From positions 1 through 5,713 of the forward strand of contig CAIVXP010000278.1 in the NCBI GenBank assembly GCA_903909905.1: a DNA stretch of 5,713 nt. The letters run 5' to 3'. A model generated the notes under the pieces. The model made no database searches, was not told the origin of the DNA, and saw only the letters and a program-made list of their open reading frames with translations. The DNA is from Akkermansiaceae bacterium (GTDB taxonomy: Bacteria > Verrucomicrobiota > Verrucomicrobiia > Verrucomicrobiales > Akkermansiaceae). Position numbers and translations under genes: made by a program. Below are positions 1-5,713 of the stretch, one piece after another. Within the stretch, counting starts at the first letter, position 1. Each line of letters begins with the position of its first letter.

Positions 1-1582
1 CGTAGGGGTGGATCATTGCCGCGGCTTCGTAATCGGCGAGTGCCTTGCGGCCCCATTGGATGGACTCCTCACCTTTGGTGTTGCCGGCAAGTTCGTGCAG
101 GAGTCGCGCGCGATCCATGTGCATGTCCGAATGTGGCCAGATGCGGATCGCTTCGCCGAGCGCATCGATGCGCAGGTTGGTCGAGGCGGCTTGGTGCTTG
201 TTGTTATAAACCGGCCAGAGTTCTTTGGTCACGCGGATGCCAAGCCATGCGAGCGGCGCGATGAAGGCGATGCATGCCAGCGCGGTGAGGGTGAGAAAAC
301 TTTGGCCAACGCGTGATTCCGATTTGGCATTTCCCGGATCGGGATAAGCCATTTGGCCGAGGCAAATTCCGAGCAGGATCACGCCCGGAAGGTGGTGGAA
401 CACAAAGCTGAAGGACGATTGCACCAGCATGCCGGCGAGGGCCGCGATGCCGCCTGCGCGCCAGGCCCAGCGGTGGTCGCTGGCATGCGGGTCGCTGTCG
501 AGGGTCGTGCGCACCAGGCTCGTGAGCGCGAGCGTGCCCATCAATGCCAGCAGCAAAAACGTGCCGATGATGCCGTAATCGGTGGCGGATTGCAGCAACT
601 CGTTGTGCACGAGTTCCGGTCTTGCGCCGCCGATGCCTTGCACGGAGTTGTCCCAAAAGCGAAAGCATTCCCAACTGAAACTCCAGCTGCCGCCGCCAGT
701 TAAAGGGTGCAGGCCGATGCATGAAAGGGCGATGCCGTAAAAGTAAAGTCGGCAGGTGTTGTCGAAGAGCGCGTCGATGCCATTGCGCCCGCCCGAGCGG
801 AAACGCTGCGCTTCTTCCCATCCGACAAACCAGTAGGACGCGACCGCGATGCCGATCAGCGGGATTGCAATCAAGGCCGGTGCGAACCACTTCGAGCCGC
901 GGCGCTTGCCGATGACAAGGGCCATCGTAGCCAGCACCGCGCAACCAAAGGCCGCGCCGAAAATTCCGCCGCGCGATCGGGTGTACCAGACGCAGGCGAT
1001 GCCGGCGATCGCGATGAGCGCGAAGAGCAGTCTTGTCGTGCGGCGATGGGTGCCAAAGAGCGCCACCGCGCCGACAAGCAGGGCTGCGGCGATGTAGTAA
1101 TTTGCCGCCTCGTTGTAGTGCGCGTAAAATCCCGAGACCATCGAATCGGCGGCACGCTGCGCGAAAATCGGTGAGTAGCTTGGATCCGCCACTTGCTTAC
1201 CCGCCACCACGATGCTGGCGACCAGGAGCAAGGCCATGCCCCAGTGCAGGATGAGCTCGGCGAGGCGCAGGCTGCCGATCGCGCGCGTGACGATGAAGCT
1301 GGCGACTGCCGCAGCAAGCAGGAGAAGATCGGATGTTCCAAACTCCGCCACCGGCGATGTTGCCGCCCGCCATGCAAACCATGCGGCAGTGAGGCCGCCA
1401 ATGATGAGAATGCTGCGATCGAGCTTGATGAAGCCGCGTTTCCATATCAGCGGCAATGCGGCTGCCAGCGACAATGCCAGAGCTGCGAGCGAAGGCCCCC
1501 AGCTCCACGCACGTGTCTGTGGGCCAAGAAGCACAGCCAGCACGAGCGAGAGAACCAGGAAGATGGATGAAAGGAGGGGCAA
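1..1582 (-). CDS. O-antigen ligase family protein (WaaL/Wzy-like), 3' end outside window
   Basis: Multi-pass inner-membrane protein of the O-antigen ligase/polymerase superfamily (Wzy_C type). Members join lipid-linked glycans on the periplasmic face, either to lipid A-core or into longer chains. I translated this minus-strand frame through the whole interval: it has no stop and runs off the left edge, giving at least 527 residues. Visible: many hydrophobic helices from residue 5 to about 425; HYN at 155-157; SRGG at 203-206; HPLTGGG at 292-298; and the family hallmark PELVHN at 322-327 (His326), followed by TDYGIIG. After a last helix (about 428-447), the hydrophilic tail has helix pairs such as LRIDALGEAIRIWP that resemble TPR units, common at the C-terminus of these proteins. 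The start is uncertain: there is no ATG near the N-terminus; TTG at 1582 gives a sensible hydrophobic start, GTG at 1549-1547 is an alternative, and neither has a clear Shine-Dalgarno. It lies in the same orientation as the sugar-phosphate transferase upstream, 304 bp away, so it may have its own promoter. Ligase versus polymerase cannot be settled from sequence. Confidence 0.9.
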   Translation of the reverse strand, partial: MPLLSSIFLVLSLVLAVLLGPQTRAWSWGPSLAALALSLAAALPLIWKRGFIKLDRSILIIGGLTAAWFAWRAATSPVAEFGTSDLLLLAAAVASFIVTRAIGSLRLAELILHWGMALLLVASIVVAGKQVADPSYSPIFAQRAADSMVSGFYAHYNEAANYYIAAALLVGAVALFGTHRRTTRLLFALIAIAGIACVWYTRSRGGIFGAAFGCAVLATMALVIGKRRGSKWFAPALIAIPLIGIAVASYWFVGWEEAQRFRSGGRNGIDALFDNTCRLYFYGIALSCIGLHPLTGGGSWSFSWECFRFWDNSVQGIGGARPELVHNELLQSATDYGIIGTFLLLALMGTLALTSLVRTTLDSDPHASDHRWAWRAGGIAALAGMLVQSSFSFVFHHLPGVILLGICLGQMAYPDPGNAKSESRVGQSFLTLTALACIAFIAPLAWLGIRVTKELWPVYNNKHQAASTNLRIDALGEAIRIWPHSDMHMDRARLLHELAGNTKGEESIQWGRKALADYEAAAMIHPY

Positions 1583-1589
1583 GGGAGAG

Positions 1590-1657
1590 TTATTGGTTAT
1601 TGGGAAGAAGAGGTGGGAGGGGTTTTGGGTGATTTGGTATAAGTTATTGGGAATAGG
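1590..1657. repeat. Degenerate 7-bp repeats (unit TTATTGG) upstream of the ligase gene
   Basis: TTATTGG occurs twice in tandem at 1590-1603 and again at 1644-1650. The last copy has degenerate neighbours of the same length: TGATTTG at 1630-1636, GTATAAG at 1637-1643 and GAATAGG at 1651-1657. The two clusters are out of phase by 2 bp and separated by purine-rich sequence. Read on the minus strand the unit is CCAATAA, ending 7 bp before the proposed TTG start at 1582, so the repeats may lie in the 5' leader or promoter of the ligase gene. The same unit occurs upstream of the glycosyltransferase at 5578-5605. Function is unknown. Confidence 0.6.
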
Positions 1658-1690
1658 GAGGCGCTGCAATCTTCTTGTTTTTTCAGGCAG

Positions 1691-1711
1691 GGGCCTTTCT
1701 CCAAAAGGTCC
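1691..1711. other. Stem-loop abutting the 87-bp tandem repeat
   Basis: Arms GGGCCTTT (1691-1698) and AAAGGTCC (1704-1711) pair over 8 bp, with one G-T wobble and a 5-nt loop. The right arm is the first 8 bases of the first 87-bp repeat copy, so this hairpin forms the outer edge of the repeat cluster. No T-run follows on either strand, so I do not call it a terminator. Confidence 0.4.
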
Positions 1712-1877
1712 GCGGCGTGAGGCGGATGATGAGGCGGTTCAGACGATGCTCAGTCGAGCGGACCGTTGCGGAGAACGGTCCCTGCCTAAGAAAGGTCCGC
1801 GGCGTGAGGCGGCTGTTGAGCGGATCAAGGGGAACTTCAAGCAAGTGGACCGTTGCGGAGAACGGTCCCTGCCCAAG
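1704..1877. repeat. Two-copy 87-bp tandem duplication with conserved hairpin blocks
   Basis: Copy 1 is 1704-1790 and copy 2 is 1791-1877. Two blocks are identical between copies: a 22-bp block (1704-1725 and 1791-1812) and a 27-bp block (1760-1786 and 1847-1873). The spacers between them are of similar length but match at only about 19 of 35 positions by my hand alignment. The 27-bp block holds a perfect inverted repeat, arms GGACCGTT and AACGGTCC around a 6-nt loop (1760-1781 and 1847-1868). In copy 1, GGTCCGC at 1707-1713 can also pair with GCGGACC at 1758-1764. The cluster begins about 10 bp beyond the stop codon of the upstream sugar-phosphate transferase. It resembles a REP-like or other dispersed palindromic element. 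A transcript 3'-end stabilising or attenuating role is possible but not shown. Only two copies and no uniform spacers, so it is not a CRISPR array. Confidence 0.75.
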
Positions 1878-1886
1878 ATCGAAATT

Positions 1887-3326
1887 TCACTTCGCGCCTC
1901 TTCGGAACAGCACGGCGGGTATGGTTTTGACGAGAATGGTGAAATCAAGCCAGAGCGACCAGTTGTCGATGTAGCGGAGGTCCATTTCAACCCACTGATC
2001 GAAACTGGTGATTTTGTTTCTGCCGCCTGCCTGCCATTCGCAGGTGATGCCGGGTTTGACGCTCAGGCGGCGGCGGTGGGTGATTTCGGAAAAGGCCTCG
2101 ACCTCGTAGAGGGGGAGGGGGCGCGGACCGACGAGGCTCATGTCGCCCTTGAGCACGTTTAGCAACTGCGGCAATTCATCGATGCTGAGTTTGCGCAGAA
2201 AATCACCAAAGGCGAAAATGCGCGGATCTCCATCGAGCTTGAAGACCGGTCCGTCCATTTGGTTGCCATGCTGTTCCTTGACTTGGTTCAACAGCTCCTC
2301 GGCGTTGGGCACCATCGTGCGGAATTTCCACATGCGGAATGGTCGGCCATAGCGGCCCGCACGCAATTGCGAGAAAAACGCTGAAGATCCGGGGCTGGCG
2401 ATGCGGATGCCGATGATCGCGAAAATCCACAGTGGCAGGGTAAACAGAATCGCAAGTAGGGCGATGGTCCAGTCGATAATGCTTTTGAACAACATCTCCC
2501 ACGAGAGTTCGGGTGTCGAACGCAATACGAGCATCGGCCTGTCTGCCAGGAAGTCAAACACCGGTCGCGCGATCTGCGTGCGGATGAACGAAGCGGAAAT
2601 CCACGCCTCCACCCCCTGCAATTCGCAGATCTCCACCGCTTGCGAAACTTTTTCGAAGTCGGTCTGCTTGGTCACGAAGATCACGCGGCTCACCGAATCC
2701 TTTTTGAGGATGTCGAACAAACCATCCATGTTTTGGGTTTCGAGATCAAAGAGCTTGGAAATGTGCCAAGTCGCGGTGAGCTCCTTGTCCATGCCATTGA
2801 GGAAATCCTGCATCTCCCGGCCGGTGCCGGCGATCACGACATTTTCCTTGGCATCTTCGTCGGACGAAATGCGGCGATACCAAATGCGGGTCAGCCAGTC
2901 GCGGGTGATAATGAGCAGGAAGCTCATCAAGAGGCCGGAGCCAAGTGCCAGGCGTCGGGTGTCGAATTGCTTCGTGAAAATAGCGATAGCGCCGATAAGC
3001 AGAAGCATGATGAACATGGTTCGGATCAACTGACCGACGGATGCGCCGGCTCGTTTGGTGCGCAGGCTTTTGTAGAACCCCATGCGCTCAAGAATCGCGG
3101 GCGTGAGGGGAATGGCGATGTAGAGAACCCAGTTGAGCGAGTCCGTCATTTCGCTATCCTCAAGACCCATGCCAAACTCGAGGCGTACGAAATTTCGGAT
3201 CGCCCATCCGAGCCAGAATGCCAACCAGATGAGAGCTCCATCCGTGAGTTGCAGAAGTTGAGTGCGAATAATTTCGCTACGGCTATTGGTCATTGAAATT
3301 TTGGTGAAGAGTATTTTCCGGGACAA
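1887..3326 (-). CDS. Polyprenyl glycosylphosphotransferase (WbaP/exopolysaccharide initiating type)
   Basis: Initiating enzyme of surface polysaccharide synthesis: by family knowledge it moves a sugar-1-phosphate from a nucleotide sugar to undecaprenyl phosphate at the inner membrane. The 479-residue length is normal for the large WbaP-like class. N-terminal hydrophobic segments lie at about 24-44, 63-80, 101-117 and 126-141. A Rossmann-like cytoplasmic domain begins with VVIAGTG at 163-169. A fifth hydrophobic segment (about 287-310) leads into the bacterial sugar transferase domain, with KFRTM at 334-338, KLDGDPRI at 363-370, the Asp-Glu pair in SIDELPQL (Asp383, Glu384), SLVGPRP at 397-403 and KPGITCEWQAGGR at 424-436. 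All the usual catalytic landmarks are present. The longest reading starts with TTG at 3326, which has a weak GAGGTG about 13 nt upstream; ATG at 3293 (residue 12) is a credible alternative without such a motif. It is divergent from the VanZ-like gene and followed in the same orientation by the O-antigen ligase gene. The sugar transferred cannot be told from sequence. Confidence 0.97.
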   Translation of the reverse strand: MSRKILFTKISMTNSRSEIIRTQLLQLTDGALIWLAFWLGWAIRNFVRLEFGMGLEDSEMTDSLNWVLYIAIPLTPAILERMGFYKSLRTKRAGASVGQLIRTMFIMLLLIGAIAIFTKQFDTRRLALGSGLLMSFLLIITRDWLTRIWYRRISSDEDAKENVVIAGTGREMQDFLNGMDKELTATWHISKLFDLETQNMDGLFDILKKDSVSRVIFVTKQTDFEKVSQAVEICELQGVEAWISASFIRTQIARPVFDFLADRPMLVLRSTPELSWEMLFKSIIDWTIALLAILFTLPLWIFAIIGIRIASPGSSAFFSQLRAGRYGRPFRMWKFRTMVPNAEELLNQVKEQHGNQMDGPVFKLDGDPRIFAFGDFLRKLSIDELPQLLNVLKGDMSLVGPRPLPLYEVEAFSEITHRRRLSVKPGITCEWQAGGRNKITSFDQWVEMDLRYIDNWSLWLDFTILVKTIPAVLFRRGAK

Positions 3327-3418
3327 ATGTCCAAATTTTCACCTCGTCCCGCAACCATTGATTTTTTCTCCGCCTGTAGGCCGGGTTTTGGTTCGTTTGA
3401 TCAAAGTATCGCTTGAAT
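3327..3418. promoter_or_regulatory. Divergent promoter region with a 10-bp palindrome
   Basis: This 92-bp gap separates two divergent starts, so it should hold promoters for both the glycosylphosphotransferase and the VanZ-like gene. A perfect palindrome TTTGATCAAA lies at 3396-3405, 13 bp before the chosen ATG at 3419, and could be a repressor site. I found no convincing pair of -35 and -10 boxes on either strand. The promoter role is inferred from gene layout; the palindrome is seen directly. Confidence 0.4.
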
Positions 3419-4642
3419 ATGAGTACGGGTTGGAGCAAGGGTCTCCTCTCGATGCGGCCTTTATTTCTGGCAGTAGCTTTCGCCTTGCTGGTGGGAATGG
3501 TTTTTTTCTGTTGGAAGCATCGGTTCGAATACGCAAACGGATCACATGTCGTCAGTTTGTCCGATTTGCGGGCGGGCGAGGCGGTGAGTGCTGATGCCGG
3601 AGTCGAATGGCTCGGCCTCGGGAGCAAGCCAAGTCTACGCCTGAATCTGTCGGGTACCGGATCAAAATTGGTGCACCGTATTCGGATCCCCGACATTGGC
3701 AGGGTGCAATTTTTGCATGTGCGCATTAGTTTGCGTGGCGATGGTCTCGTGCCCGGCAAGGAAATCTGGGAAGATGGTCGGGTGATGCTCGAATGGCATC
3801 AGGAAGGCATCGACGCATGGAAGGTCGAAGCCCTCGGTTCGGTTCGTTACAACCGAAGCGAGCATGGCGATGAGTTTGTCGCAAGAGCCACCAAAGGTGG
3901 CGCAGTGCCGGTCCTGAGATTGGAACACTTGGGCCAAGGGGGGGCATTCGAATTGCAAGAGCTGGAGTTGTGTGAGGTGTGCGAAACGGCGTTGTGGCGC
4001 TATGGGCGTTGGGCATTGGCCTTTGCTTGGCTGGCGTGGGGATGCGCGGTCATTCGTTCATGGCAAAAAGTCCCATTCGTTCGCACGCTCGCGGCCTCTG
4101 CGGTATTCGTGACCATGGGGATCATTGCCGTGGTGCCTGGCCAATGGAAAATCCAGCGTCCGCTAGGCGCTTCTTTTGAGATAAAAGAAAACCCGCAAGG
4201 CGTGAGCCCGCGGGTTGATTCATCCAATTCCGGCGATTCGAGCAATCCGGCTGTCAGTTCATCGTCAAATACAGTCCTTCATGATCCGCAACAGCCCCTC
4301 GGAAAAATCCCCGTCCAAGGTGGCATATTGCTCAAAGCGAAACATTATCTTCCTGCCCTCAGGCCTGTACTGCACATACTTTTGATTTTGACACCAACGC
4401 TGGCCATGGCTTGGCTCGCCGGTTGGCGTCCTGCGCTGCTGCTCGCGGTCACATTATCCCTCGCAATTGAAATCGCACAGACCGCCTTTGGTTACGGTTT
4501 TGACCGCACCGATGTGATCGATCTCGTCTGTGATGCATTGGGGGTCGCCGCGGCGTTGGTCACTTATCAAGTGGTTGTGCGGAAATGGAAGGCAGCAAAG
4601 GCGTGGGCGGTAAAGGGTGAAGATGAAAAGCTCAAAATCTAG
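3419..4642 (+). CDS. VanZ-like membrane protein with large extracytoplasmic domain
   Basis: 407 residues from ATG at 3419. Predicted order: helix at about 14-31; a hydrophilic, probably beta-rich extracytoplasmic domain at 33-191 (many alternating strands such as LRLNLSG and FLHVRISLRGDG); helices at about 195-213 and 222-240; a low-complexity linker at about 241-312, including SSNSGDSSNPAVSSSSN; then a VanZ-like module at about 314-386. The module shows a helix ending in AIEIAQ (Glu351, Gln354), then FDRTDVIDLVCDALG, with Arg363, Asp365, Asp368 and Asp372 and a final helix, matching the E..Q, R, D, D pattern of VanZ-like proteins. VanZ was named for low-level teicoplanin resistance, but most relatives have no known reaction. 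The 33-191 region looks like a carbohydrate-binding or jelly-roll fold only by general appearance. Other starts are TTG at 3413 and ATG at 3452; the latter has AAGG about 11 nt upstream and still keeps the first helix. An in-frame stop at 3398-3400 limits the 5' end. It converges on the glycosyltransferase gene. Envelope polysaccharide role inferred from context. Confidence 0.85.
   Translation: MSTGWSKGLLSMRPLFLAVAFALLVGMVFFCWKHRFEYANGSHVVSLSDLRAGEAVSADAGVEWLGLGSKPSLRLNLSGTGSKLVHRIRIPDIGRVQFLHVRISLRGDGLVPGKEIWEDGRVMLEWHQEGIDAWKVEALGSVRYNRSEHGDEFVARATKGGAVPVLRLEHLGQGGAFELQELELCEVCETALWRYGRWALAFAWLAWGCAVIRSWQKVPFVRTLAASAVFVTMGIIAVVPGQWKIQRPLGASFEIKENPQGVSPRVDSSNSGDSSNPAVSSSSNTVLHDPQQPLGKIPVQGGILLKAKHYLPALRPVLHILLILTPTLAMAWLAGWRPALLLAVTLSLAIEIAQTAFGYGFDRTDVIDLVCDALGVAAALVTYQVVVRKWKAAKAWAVKGEDEKLKI
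4190..4216 (-). terminator. Terminator-like hairpin inside the VanZ-like gene, minus orientation
   Basis: Arms AACCCGC (4190-4196) and GCGGGTT (4210-4216) are perfect reverse complements with a 13-nt loop. On the minus strand the second arm runs straight into TTCTTTTATC, a T-rich tract like that of an intrinsic terminator; on the plus strand the following sequence is not T-rich. It falls in the low-complexity linker part of the plus-strand gene. It could stop antisense transcripts or read-through from the convergent glycosyltransferase gene, or be a chance result of codon choice. Confidence 0.3.
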
Positions 4643-4650
4643 GGCAAAGC

Positions 4651-5562
4651 TCACTGTTTGGAGCTCATCCATTTGCCGAGGCGCCCGCGCCAACCATCGC
4701 GCATCGCTTCGATCACGAGTGGCATGCGCTTGAGTCCGTCTATCCTTGCGGTGGCGATGAGATAGGCGAGGCTCATGGCAATGGCGGTGCAGTTGCCCGA
4801 TTGCTTTTTCTTTAGCCACACCATGTTGCGGATTTTGTAATAAAGTTTCCAATCCGCGAGTCCGGGCTCGAAGAAGAGGTGCTTTCCGAAAAATTTCCAA
4901 CAAATGATGTCTGCCGGGCCGGGGTGATCGAGAATGGAATTAATCACAGGGATGAATCGATATCCACAGGATCGAATTCGATAGGGATACTCTTCGTCCT
5001 CGCCGCGAATGAACAGGGCCCCGTTCACCGCGCCGACCTTTTGCCGAACTTCATGCGAGACCAATGCTCCCGTCCATGACGTTTGGGATCGTGGTGAGTT
5101 GATTAAAGAAAGGTCTTCTGCCGTATAAACAAGATGAAGATTTCCATCATGATTTTTAATTTGAAGCGGCCAAGTAAACTTGCCGGAGTTTGGATCTATT
5201 TGCAGAGAGTGGCGCACTACCTGTGGATCCCATGGCTCTTTCATCAGTTCTTCCAATGCTCTTGGTCGCGGCCATGAATCGTCATCCAAGATCCACACCC
5301 CATCCGCGCCCTCTGCAAAGGCCAAATCCATCGCCTCCTGAACACCGCCGGCATTGCCACGGTTTTGATCCATCCGATGCACGATCAGACGGAAGGGAAG
5401 CTCCTGCAAACGCTCCAGCTCAGCCACTGTTTCATCGGTCGAAACATTGTCCGCCACCACCACCAACTCAGGCGGACGCGTCTGCGCCGCGAGCGCGCGG
5501 ACACAGGCCAATGCCGTGGCTGAACGGTTCATGGTCGCAAAAACGGCGGCAATTGAGGGCAT
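4651..5562 (-). CDS. Glycosyltransferase family 2 protein (rhamnosyl/galactofuranosyl-transferase-like)
   Basis: 303-residue soluble or membrane-associated GT-A fold enzyme that by family knowledge moves a sugar from a nucleotide donor to a lipid-linked acceptor on the cytoplasmic side. Visible: N-terminal Rossmann-type start SIAAVFATMNR (3-13); ELVVVADNVSTDET (32-45), where GT2 enzymes bind the nucleotide; NRGNAGG at 67-73, typical of the rhamnosyl/galactofuranosyl subgroup; metal-binding DDD at 93-95 in WILDDDSWP; WTGALVS at 163-169; and GEDEEYPYRIRSCGYR at 187-202, where the acidic residues fit the catalytic-base motif. YYKIRN at 241-246 is the Tyr/Arg-Asn signature often seen near the end of this subgroup. 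ATG at 5562 is the natural start because it directly precedes the first strand; it has no Shine-Dalgarno. The stop is 8 bp from the stop of the convergent VanZ-like gene, leaving no room for a shared intergenic terminator. The middle (about 5100-5180) is visibly more AT-rich than the ends and codes for a variable segment. Donor and acceptor are unknown. Confidence 0.95.
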   Translation of the reverse strand: MPSIAAVFATMNRSATALACVRALAAQTRPPELVVVADNVSTDETVAELERLQELPFRLIVHRMDQNRGNAGGVQEAMDLAFAEGADGVWILDDDSWPRPRALEELMKEPWDPQVVRHSLQIDPNSGKFTWPLQIKNHDGNLHLVYTAEDLSLINSPRSQTSWTGALVSHEVRQKVGAVNGALFIRGEDEEYPYRIRSCGYRFIPVINSILDHPGPADIICWKFFGKHLFFEPGLADWKLYYKIRNMVWLKKKQSGNCTAIAMSLAYLIATARIDGLKRMPLVIEAMRDGWRGRLGKWMSSKQ

Positions 5563-5577
5563 GGGGATTTGAAAGAG

Positions 5578-5605
5578 TAATTAGTTATTTGTGATTGGTT
5601 ATTGG
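5578..5605. repeat. Four 7-bp repeats upstream of the glycosyltransferase gene
   Basis: Four consecutive 7-bp units read TAATTAG, TTATTTG, TGATTGG and TTATTGG on the plus strand; the last equals the unit at 1590-1603. An unbroken run of eight G (5604-5611) overlaps the last unit. The array lies 15 bp upstream of the glycosyltransferase ATG at 5562, in its probable leader or promoter. Its AT-richness could help promoter melting, but no clear -10/-35 pair stands out. Confidence 0.6.
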
Positions 5606-5619
5606 GGGGGGTAAGAGAA

Positions 5620-5689
5620 TGAAGAAGCGGATTCTTCAAAGGGGAGCGCCAGCGTCTCGCTGGCTGTGTCGCGCATCTTGCGGGACACA
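5620..5689. repeat. Cluster of three stem-loops, REP-like
   Basis: Three inverted repeats follow one another. First, TGAAGAA (5620-5626) pairs with TTCTTCA (5632-5638), loop 5 nt. Second, GCCAGCG (5648-5654) pairs with CGCTGGC (5658-5664), loop 3 nt. Third, TGTGTCGCGC (5665-5674) pairs with GCGGGACACA (5680-5689) over 10 positions with one G-G mismatch, loop 5 nt. The last two abut with no gap, as in composite palindromic repeat elements. TTTTATTA follows at 5690-5697 on the plus strand, but no plus-strand gene lies just upstream, so a terminator for a gene in this window is unlikely. The remaining bases to 5713 show no gene. Confidence 0.55.
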
Positions 5690-5713
5690 TTTTATTACCC
5701 GGTAGGGCGATGC

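Noticed and set aside
204..944. A 246-codon minus-strand frame within the ligase region
   Set aside because: It overlaps the motif-bearing ligase frame on the same strand in a different phase; its product is rich in Arg, His and Pro without hydrophobic helices.
1704..1877. Possible CRISPR array
   Set aside because: Only two copies, an internally palindromic block, no series of unique spacers and no cas gene in the window.
1675..1974. A 99-codon plus-strand frame with an internal 29-residue repeat
   Set aside because: The repeat in the peptide simply follows from the 87-bp DNA duplication being a multiple of three. The frame runs into the antisense of a real gene and has no start context.
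1212..2162. A 316-codon open frame on the plus strand spanning the ligase start, the repeats and the end of the glycosylphosphotransferase gene
   Set aside because: It lies antisense to two genes with strong family motifs and crosses the repeat cluster. Its Arg/Ala/Ser-rich product has no recognisable domain and is what high-GC antisense frames give.
2401..3296. Two plus-strand open frames of about 210 codons antisense to the glycosylphosphotransferase
   Set aside because: The minus-strand frame encodes a full, motif-complete enzyme there; the antisense products show no domain.
4643..4665. Possible shared terminator between the convergent genes
   Set aside because: The gap is 8 bp and the only inverted repeat (AGCTC with GAGCT, 4648-4665) has a 5-bp stem, an 8-nt loop and no adjoining T-run.
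5690..5697. TTTTATTA after the last hairpin as a plus-strand terminator tail
   Set aside because: No plus-strand gene lies between the convergent pair and this point, and the hairpin cluster looks more like a dispersed palindromic repeat.

Overview
The window is a high-GC chromosomal stretch, probably from a Gram-negative bacterium, that carries part of a cell-surface polysaccharide (exopolysaccharide or O-antigen type) locus. The gene mix is a multi-pass O-antigen ligase/polymerase, a polyprenyl-phosphate sugar-phosphate transferase, a VanZ-like membrane protein and a family 2 glycosyltransferase. With it come weak or absent Shine-Dalgarno signals, non-ATG starts and hairpin-rich intergenic repeats. 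This recalls the Verrucomicrobiota and related PVC bacteria. That is an impression; there is no rRNA or other phylogenetic marker here.

Layout, left to right. (1) Positions 1-1582, minus strand: an O-antigen ligase family gene whose 3' end lies beyond the left edge. It probably starts at a TTG codon. (2) 1583-1886: a 304-bp non-coding spacer with degenerate 7-bp repeats (unit TTATTGG), then a GC-rich 87-bp tandem duplication whose copies share two conserved blocks, one a perfect hairpin. (3) 1887-3326, minus strand: a complete polyprenyl glycosylphosphotransferase with a four-helix N-terminal part and the full catalytic domain. (4) 3327-3418: a short divergent promoter region with a 10-bp palindrome. 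(5) 3419-4642, plus strand: a membrane protein with a large predicted extracytoplasmic domain, a Ser/Asn-rich linker and a C-terminal VanZ-like module. (6) 4651-5562, minus strand: a GT2 glycosyltransferase, convergent with the VanZ-like gene and only 8 bp from it. (7) 5563-5713: non-coding, with the same 7-bp repeats, an eight-G run and three consecutive stem-loops.

How the genes probably work together: the glycosylphosphotransferase starts a repeat unit on undecaprenyl phosphate at the inner membrane. The GT2 enzyme adds a sugar from an activated donor. After export, the O-antigen ligase family protein polymerises the units or attaches the chain to its acceptor. The VanZ-like protein has no assigned reaction; its position suggests an envelope role beside this pathway.

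I found no clear new defence, mobile or CRISPR system. The most unusual signals are the two non-coding regions, which share a composite layout (7-bp repeats next to a minus-strand gene start, then hairpin-rich repeats further upstream), and the architecture of the VanZ-like protein.
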